From Heliocidaris erythrogramma (lineage: Eukaryota; Echinodermata; Echinoidea; Camarodonta; Echinometridae): a stretch of 64,000 nucleotides of DNA. A model generated the notes under the pieces. The model ran no database searches. It saw only the letters and a program-made list of their open reading frames with translations, and was not told where the DNA came from. Positions 57,401-64,000 of the stretch are shown one piece after another. The position numbers were made by a program, and so were the translations under genes. Within the stretch, counting starts at the first letter, position 1, and the number at the start of each line of letters is the position of its first letter. The stretch spans positions 27,579,371 to 27,643,370 of the forward strand of contig CM046859.1 of the NCBI GenBank assembly GCA_025617745.1. Reading direction: 5' to 3'.

Positions 57401-60400
57401 TTAATAAATTAATTAAGAGTAAAACCTGGATTAGCATGATTATATCTCATGCACATCACAACATGCAGGATATTATTGTGTAAACCTGAACAAGATTGAC
57501 ATATCCAGAATCTTCTAGAATTTGAAACAAGAGCCCCAGGGGGCACGACGCTCACCTGATGTGGATCAATTCATATCTGGTGCATGTTCTCTCTAGCACC
57601 ACCAGGAGATATGTTAGAAATTGAAACAACTAGGAGAATGTACATGAGATGATGTTAGAAATTAACATAATTCCCCCCCCCCCACCCCCATGGTCTACTT
57701 TGGATCCCCTACCCCTAAGCATGATTCCTAACAAGTTTGGTTGAATTCCGATCATGTGTTTTGGAGAAGATCAGAATGTACATTTCGCCTGGCAGCGCCC
57801 CCCCCCCCCCCTTCCAGTATGTTACCCCCACAGGGCCCCTATAGGGCCACTCAGATAAATTTCATGAACAACATTCATTCTTCATCTATAAAGGTATCTC
57901 CATACACAATACCAAGTCTGAGCTTTGCCTGGTTCTGGAGAAGAAGATGTTTGAAATTTACATAGCTTTTACAATTGGGGGCCTTCCCCCTGGGCCCCCC
58001 TGGGGCCACATGTCCCATTTTAGCAACTTTGGGTCCCCTACCCCTAAGGATGATTCCTACCAAGTTTGGTTGAATTCCGATAATGTGTTTTGGAGAAGAA
58101 GATCAGAATCCACATTTTGCCTGGCAGCGCCCCCCCCCCCCCCTCCAGTATGTTACCCCCACAGGGCCCCTATAGGGCCACTCAGATAAATTTCATGAAC
58201 AACATTCATTCTTCATCTATAGAGGTATCTCCATACACAATACCAAGTCTGAGCTATGCCTGGTTCTGGAGAAGAAGATGTTTGAAATTTACATAGCTTT
58301 TACAATTGGGGGCCCTCCCCCTGGGTCCCCCTGGGGGCCACATGTACCATTTTAGCAACTTTGGGTCCCCAACCACTAAGGATGATTCCTACCAAGTTTG
58401 GTTGAATTCCGATCATGTGTTTTGGAGAAGAAGATCAGAATGTACATTTTGCCTGGCAGCGCCCCCCCCCCCCTCCAGTATGTTACCCCCACAGGGCCCC
58501 TATAGGGCCACTCAGAGAAATTTCATGAACAACATTCATTCTTCATCTATAGAGGTATCTCCATACACAATACCAAGTCTGATCTTTGCCTGGTTCAGGA
58601 GAAGAAGATGTTTGAAATTTACATAGCTTTTACAATTGGGGGCCTTCCCCCTGGGCCCCCCTGGGGGCCACATGTCCCATTTTAGCAACTTTGGGTCCCC
58701 TACCCCTAAGGATGATTCCTACCAAGTTTGGTTGAATTCCGATAATGTGTTTTGGAGAAGAAGATCAGAATCCACATTTTGCCTGGCAGCGCCCCCCCCC
58801 CCCCTCCAGTATGTTACCCCCACAGGGCCCCTATAGGGCCACTCAGATAAATTTCATGAACAACATTCATTCTTCATCTATAGAGGTATCTCCATACACA
58901 ATATCAAGTCTGAGCTATGCCTGGTTCTGGAGAAGAAGATGTTTGAAATTTACATAGCTTTTACAATTGGGGGCCCTCCCCCTGGGCCCCCCTGGGGGCC
59001 ACATGTACCATTTTAGCAACTTTGGGTCCCCTACCCCTAAGGATGATTCCTACCAAGTTTGGTTGAATTCCGATCATGGGTTTTGGAGAAGAAGATGAAA
59101 ATGTAAAAAGTTAACGGATGACGCACGACGCACGCCGCATGCCGCACGACGCACGACGCACGACGCACGACGCACGACGGACGACGGACAAATTTCCATC
59201 GCAATAGCTCACTCGAGCCTTAGGCTCAGGTGAGCTAAAAAGCAATGTCAACAATTTCCTGTGCACTGTAAAAATTTCTCATGGATTTCATTCTTCAGTG
59301 CAATTACCATCAGCATAGTAACGGTACCTGTTCTCTGGAAGATAATGACGGAAATATGTTAAGTCCCTGTGATAGGACGTTAAAATGTAAGTAGGAGGTG
59401 ACACTGATACATGTTGAGAACCTGCCACCCACTTCATAAAAGAGTATGGGGGAACCCCAGTGTAACAGTACACCTGCCCATCCAAATCACTTATACCAGG
59501 AGAGGAGATACCAGGTTATATTTATTGACTATTGCCCCTCCCAGATGCAGAATAGCTAATAATCATAATAATAGAGTATCTGAATCTTCCCTAGTCAGGG
59601 GGTAATGACTGAGGTTCTGGCTATCTAACATACACACAATGTGACTTTGTTTACACACACAGTGGCGGATCCAGGATTTAGTAAACGGGGGGGGGGGGGG
59701 CACACACCAAAAAAAAAAAATTTTTTGTGTGTGTCTCTCCTTTTTACTCCAAAATTCTCTGACAAGCAGAGGGGGCACGTGCCCCCTGTGCCCCCCCCCC
59801 CCCCCCCCCCCGGATCCGCCACTGACACATGCCTCCTTTTGCACCGACAGTGCTGTGAGTGCATCCTTTTCTAATTTTGGGTACCATTACATCACCGATG
59901 AAATTGCCAACAGACCTTGTGACATTTGTTTACAGTAATTATGGTGGCTTTTCTGCCTGCAGTGGGAGGGTGCTTCTTACTTTTGTGCCGATGAGGTCAC
60001 AGGTAATATCATGGCTTATGCAGACGAAGATGTACAATGTAGTCAGTGAACATTCATCTTGAAAGCCACTGAGATTGACCACATACATGAGTTAGTAGGT
60101 TTGTTAGTTTCAATACAGGCTGGCTACATCCATGCTAATGAGAATCTTCCTGTGACTGCAGGCTGGCATGCTCAAAGAAATAAACCCTCACTTTTGTGAA
60201 GTGCTTGGCCTGGGCCAAGGCAAACTCTTCCTGGCAGACAGCCGACTTGAGGTATGGAGTGGACAGGAGAGCCAGCATACATTGGGAACCATCAATAGAA
60301 TGATAGAGGGTACGCTGCCAGGATTTGCCTGTAACAAAATTATGATGTCCAAAGGGATGATGGCAAGCAGAACTGCGATAGCAACCAGCGACACTATACC

Positions 60401-63400
60401 ACTAGCATGTGGATTAAATCTTGATGCATCATGCCATATACTTAGATCAACTCTGTACAACAAAGAAATCTTGTATTCGTTAAAGCAAACAAATTTTTTC
60501 TTTTGAATATCAAAGTATTAATCCTCTTTGGCATATCCTCAGTTTTTTGTAAATTACGGCAATTAGAGGGCTAGTTGAGACTTCAATGGGCTATGTCAGA
60601 AGTACAAGGGGAAATACGCCCTTTGCCATTGTGTATTTTGAGCAGTGAAAATTAAGAACTACAGAACAGCTCCAGAATCCAAATAAGAGACTTTTCATAA
60701 TATACTGTCTTTCAATACAATCACACTCACCAGTTTTTAATTCCTGCACATCAAAGAAAATCTTCAACTCCGGTGAAAGGCTCTTGAGGGTCTCTACGAA
60801 CCGGTTGGCCTTGTCAGAGTCACAGTGGGAGTAGGAGAGGAAAACATCGTAATGGAGCGGATCAAATTCTGCCACCTTTAGCTCTTTGTGGAGCTTAACG
60901 GAGAGGGATACACCAACCTGGGAACAAGCGTCTTGGATCTTAGAAGGATCTGCAGGCCTGCAGGAGAAAAGAACAAGCACTTGAACTTTGACATTAAAAA
61001 TGGAGAACCACCATCAGCTCCTTTTGAACTGTACCAGCGAGGCATCCACCGCCTGGGCGCGCGCTTCCTGGATCTCGGAAGGATCAGCAGGTGTGCAGGA
61101 AAAAAGTACAATACTAACTGAACTATTTACATTTGAATTGTATTTTTTCTTGAACACTTTTAAGGTAACATACTAGATATACACATGATACATGATCATA
61201 TAACATAATGATTGTACAACACATGCTGTCAAAAAAATAGCATGCCGTCAAAGTCTAACGTCAACCAACTATCCAACAACCCTTGACCCAACACTACATA
61301 CCAAACCCTAGTCCTAAACCTAGACCTGACCTGAAACCATATTGCAAACTTAAAGGGAAGGTTGAGTTCTGGTAAAGGTGAAAAATAATTTGTGAGCTTT
61401 CTCATTCCTTTTATGTCAGTTTGGAAGAACATCCTAGTCGGGTTGCCCTCATATTCGAAATATGACTAGAAATATCTGAAAAGTTCGGGCCGGACATTCA
61501 TGCTACATGTGTGTACCAGTGCATGTGCTTTTCAGCAAAATTGGGTCAATTTCTTATAATTTTGATGATTCAAAAACCTCACAGTATACCCAATTCTTAT
61601 TTAGACATGATCAACCTCTCTCAATTGCTTTGGGACAGTTTATTCACAATGTAATTGAATGACCAGAACTCAACTTTATCTTTAAGCCTTCTGTATGTCT
61701 TTGATGAAATAAAGCATGTTACATGAGCACATGTCAGATCACCCTAATGAAAATGAGAATAAGTACAAATTTAAGATGTTAACCCAAACATAATCAGAAA
61801 TACATAGGAGCTATAAAAACAACCATTACAAAAATTCTGGACTAAAATCAAACATGACTGGATCTTTCTGAACAAACCTGCAGTCCACATACTGCACAAG
61901 TCCCATGTACGTGGGCATGATATCCACAGAGTGCACATAGACTGGAGCTAGTACATCACGGTTGGCCCTGCGATTACAGCAGAGGGCGATGTTGTATTGA
62001 TCAATGCATGCCTTATTCTGCAGATAGTTAGGAGTCAACACTGGAGACAGAAAAAAAGAGAAGATTTAGAAGAGAGATGGGAGGAGGAAGAAAGACAAAG
62101 TTATTGTTGAAGACAATGATGTTGGAAAAATATGAAGTACTGAGGATGTACATGTAAGTACAGAAGGATAAATAATATGAATAAATCTTATCCTACTGTC
62201 AATTTCTGTAAAAACAAAGTACAATCACAATAATTTTCTTACTTCATTTTTAGTACAATGGGATATTCATTGTTATAAAAAAATAATCAGTATCATATAG
62301 GATTTGAAGGTTTGCATGGTGAAGTTGTAATTCAGATGGTTGTACCAACTCACATGGTTGTACCGCAAACCTTTTTTCTGAATAATCAGTATCCTTCGTT
62401 TATCCCTGTTTTTTCCAGCAATAAACTCCAAACTAAGTCATTTTCATCATCTATTCCACATTACTGGCTTTCGAGGAATTCAAAGACAGATTAAGATGTC
62501 TTGATACAAGCCACATTAAAATTACTTCATACTAAAGCCGACCGCACATTAGACGATCTGACTGCGATCCGATTTGGGATGAATTTGCAATAACATTTGA
62601 AAAATCTTAGTGATTGAGGTTCTGAATATTCGTATGAAGTAAGATTAAGCCAAATTGGCTCTGAATCGTAGTGACGCCAGACCATCCGTGCAATTGTCTA
62701 CAATTTGAAGCCGATTTGGCCTTTTCTCCAACTAGAAGGCCTGTAATGCCCTAAATTTTTTATTTCTAGCATTTATATCATTATTCAGAACCTCAAACTG
62801 GAAGATGATATTTATATAAGTTTTCCATATTTAATGCAATAGCGATTTCTTCGAAAATCGGATCGCAGATGGATCGCAGAGTGTGTTGTGGGCTTAAGAC
62901 ATGGTGAATGTGTTTATTATGTTTATGTCACAGCACACTGTTGCCATGACAACCGTCTCACCTGTGACTACCCTGGCACTTTTCATCATGACAGAGTACA
63001 TGTCTTGCTGGAAGACACTGTCCTTATCCAAGGCCTGCTGGGAGCTGTCATAGATACGGATGCTATCATTGGCTCTCATCAACTTCTCCCTTATCACCTT
63101 GGCAACAGGCTCATCCTCCTCACTGAAGGACAGATAGATGTCAAATTCAAGTGGTATTTCCTGAATGTGTAAAAGATGATAGACCAGTGGTCTTGATATT
63201 TAGTTATTCATTGGGGGAAGAAAAACACAACATATAAAGCCATCTTATGCGCACAATCTCATTACATGGATAACTTTATGTAGTACATGTATATTAACAG
63301 GAGCAGAAAGAAATGAATAAATAAGGAGTGACTACACAGGAGTTTTCATTAGGTATTATTAGTTTCAAATGTAGCTCAAGCTAACTGAATACAATATGCT

Positions 63401-64000
63401 GTTGAAAATTGTATGATTTTCTTCCCAATAAACATCTTGTTTTCTTGAAACTTTCAAATCTACCTTTTACCAACAGTATTTAAGAATAGATATAATTTAA
63501 CTGACAGGAAGAGAATTTCATTTGGGGGTGCAAGGTTACCAAATCCCTTTGAATACGTTTAGCATCCCTCTTTTCCAGTTTTTACCTTCCTTCTAGAAGA
63601 AATGTTGCTGCTACCAATGGTTGCTATAAAGTTTCAACTATCAAATTACCTTTGGTAGAAGTAGTTGCATCTCATAGCGCTCCTTGAGTTCAATGAATGT
63701 TGCTATGACCGTATCAAAGTTCCTGAGGGAATGCTTCTGCAGTTTCCCGTCTTGGATCTTGGCATACAGGACAAGCTTCATGAGACGGAGAGGAAGGCCA
63801 GCTTTCATCCACCCTACTGCTCCCTCAACCATCCCTTTCAACATGCTCCTCTCATTATAACCCTGTAAAGAACGAAACCATCACCATGGTAACATAAGGA
63901 TAATTTCTTGCCCACAACTTCGTCCAACAGCCCCTGCAATATGCTTACCTGACAACAGCCCTGTACAGAAAGAGTAAAGGCCAATTCAAAACACAGCTGT
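54433..64000 (-). CDS. Protein with three TIR domains, 3' part of gene
   Basis: Exons in order: 64000-63949 (continues outside), 63862-63650, 63160-62962, 62040-61878, 60957-60731, 60328-60192, 56549-56343, 55985-55339, 55158-55047, 54468-54433. All are GT-AG and phase-consistent, giving 663 visible residues and stop TAG. The first exon rests only on its donor and frame. Layout: helical segment (1-90), TIR-A (~94-208), linker, TIR-B (~244-375), TIR-C (~450-590), short tail. TIR domains signal by self-assembly and many cleave NAD+. The NADase Cys-x-x-Glu is present in TIR-B (C316, E319) and TIR-C (C515, E518), but TIR-A has Gln (C166, Q169). No transmembrane segment or death domain is visible. 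Possible role: innate immunity or NAD metabolism; no named orthologue recognised. Confidence 0.85.
55339..55985 (-). other. TIR-C in a single 647-bp exon
   Basis: One exon encodes a complete TIR-like domain: IFSYHSEDEKYVDFV (strand A), LRFSAVPSDVQEKLQALEKA (BB loop and helix), CIIPILSPHYLECPECVQEF (strand D and catalytic helix), and FHLVGCDV near the end. It is preceded by a Pro/Ser-rich linker. TIR-A and TIR-B are each split over several exons, so TIR-C has a different exon history. Confidence 0.85.
56635..57060. repeat. Repeat with nested 63-bp hairpin
   Basis: GA-rich phrases ('gaagagtaggtgag', 'gagaagtctcggcg', 'gatgaggcgtctcgacg') repeat three times and lead into a hairpin at 56914-56976. 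In it, GTTCCGGGCAGGTTGACTGC continuing to CATCA is matched by its inverse across a 4-nt CTCC loop, with one extra base. Each arm also folds on itself (GGGCAG...CTGCCC). Probably the end of a dispersed element in the TIR-gene intron. Confidence 0.6.
57529..59236 (+). repeat. 'AAGAGCCCCAGGGGG' element, second copy
   Basis: Same ends as 43351-44835, with about five ~330-bp units (marker 'actttggatcccctacccctaag' near 57695, then 58018, 58349, 58680, 59010) and a (GACGCAC)n tract at 59119-59188. It is in the same orientation relative to the window as the other copy, antisense to the TIR gene, in its largest intron. Confidence 0.85.
59660..59824. mobile_element. 'CAGTGGCGGATCC' MITE
   Basis: 165 bp bounded by CAGTGGCGGATCC and GGATCCGCCACTG. 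The interior is G- and C-runs, 'aaaattctctgacaagc' and GGGGGCACGTGCCCCC. Termini are hAT-like; no clear 8-bp duplication is seen because the left flank is an AC run. A decayed relative is at about 48690-48805. Confidence 0.75.
61014..61092 (-). pseudogene. Decayed duplicate of the first TIR-B exon start
   Basis: On the - strand it reads PADPSEIQEARAQAVDASLV then QFKRS and a stop, parallel to PADPSKIQDACSQVGVSLSV of the functional exon at 60957. The upstream tract 'ttttttcctgcac' matches 'cttttctcctgcag' but the acceptor AG is now AC. A tandem partial exon duplication that lost its splice site and frame. Confidence 0.7.
61350..61685. mobile_element. 'TTGAGTTCTGG' MITE, copy 2
   Basis: Left end TTAAAGGGAAGGTTGAGTTC, right end GAACTCAACTTTATCTTTAA: ~24-bp inverted ends with three mismatches, beginning in TTAA, which could be the target duplication. 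The body matches 39771-40134. It lies in a TIR-gene intron. Confidence 0.75.
61878..63160 (-). other. TIR-A in two exons
   Basis: 63160-62962 gives FDIYLSFSEEDEPVAKVI, the BB-loop region IRIYDSSQQALDKDS and MYSVMMKSARVV. 62040-61878 gives VLTPNYLQNKACIDQYNIAL and ends GLVQYVDCR, close to the usual C-terminal strand of TIR domains. The Glu of the NADase site is Gln169. Confidence 0.82.
62533..62896. mobile_element. MITE with long 'CTGCGATCCGATTT' inverted ends
   Basis: The left ~46 bp (TAAAGCCGACCGCACATTAG then ACGATC...CTGCGATCCGATTT) are matched inversely by the right end (AAAATCGGATCGCAG...GTGTGTTGTGGGCTTA), about 70% by eye. It ends 66 bp before a TIR-gene exon. The superfamily is not assigned. 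Confidence 0.65.

Larger units (their letters stand above)
56343..60957 (-). other. TIR-B in three exons
   Basis: 60957-60731 gives HYDVFLSYSHCDSDKANRF to FFDVQELKTG; 60328-60192 gives KSWQRTLYHSIDGSQ, LALLSTPYLKSAVCQEEF; 56549-56343 gives LQLIPICLEDLDSIQPEF and a tail ending FDREQ. The small middle exon is recognised by its reading frame, acceptor (TTACAG) and donor (GTGAGG). The 3.6-kb intron after it is filled with repeats. Confidence 0.82.

Noticed and set aside
57741..58957. Repeated ORFs with 'WRRR...PPPPPP' motifs (also 43611-44423)
   Set aside because: They come from the ~330-bp tandem units and their poly-C runs; not genes.
59288..59485. 65-residue - strand ORF with an Asn-Tyr-rich end
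   Set aside because: No recognisable domain, no splice support and no fit to the TIR gene frame.
60168..60506. 112-residue + strand ORF
   Set aside because: It is opposite the TIR-B middle exon (60192-60328), whose frame, splice sites and TIR match are on the - strand.

Overview
The window looks like nuclear DNA from a marine invertebrate deuterostome, most likely an echinoderm such as a sea urchin. Genes are split by GT-AG introns, intergenic DNA is AT-rich, the palindrome TACATGTACATGTA recurs, and short interspersed repeats, homopolymer C/G runs and GA/CT microsatellites are dense. The species call is inference.

Three host genes could be assembled exon by exon, with splice phases that agree throughout. 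(1) A MAP3K1 (MEKK1) orthologue lies on the + strand in 18 coding exons between 4892 and 31515, giving 1262 aa: Ser/Arg-rich N-terminus, SWIM zinc finger, RING, TOG-like helical region and C-terminal kinase domain with DLG in place of DFG. (2) A mitochondrial NAD kinase 2 (NADK2) orthologue lies on the - strand in 8 coding exons (46541 to 37433, 475 aa) and converges on MAP3K1. (3) The 3' part of a gene for a protein with three TIR domains in a row lies on the - strand (64000 to 54433, 10 exons, 5' end outside the window). Two of its TIR domains keep the Cys-x-x-Glu of the TIR NADase site and the first has Gln instead.

Mobile DNA fills most of the rest. Intron 5 of MAP3K1 carries a Penelope-like retroelement with an intact 925-codon reverse transcriptase/GIY-YIG ORF. 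It is joined head to head to a 5'-truncated inverted copy whose shared ORF appears identical, so the pair forms a large palindrome. Two inverted copies of one DNA element (1222-4492 and 46711-50559) have 16-bp terminal inverted repeats and their own 5-bp target duplications. They sit about 400 bp and 170 bp upstream of the MAP3K1 and NADK2 start codons, with the same end facing each gene. Two further families (terminus TATGCCTCCGCC; terminus AAGAGCCCCAGGGGG) consist of tandem ~170-bp and ~330-bp units. At least nine MITE-like or foldback elements and several tRNA-type SINEs, one with a 7SL/Alu-like stretch, complete the picture.

The genes do not form an operon. MAP3K1 (stress/MAPK signalling) and the multi-TIR protein (probable innate-immune or NAD-consuming factor) could both act in immune signalling, and NADK2 makes mitochondrial NADP+; any functional link between them is speculation.
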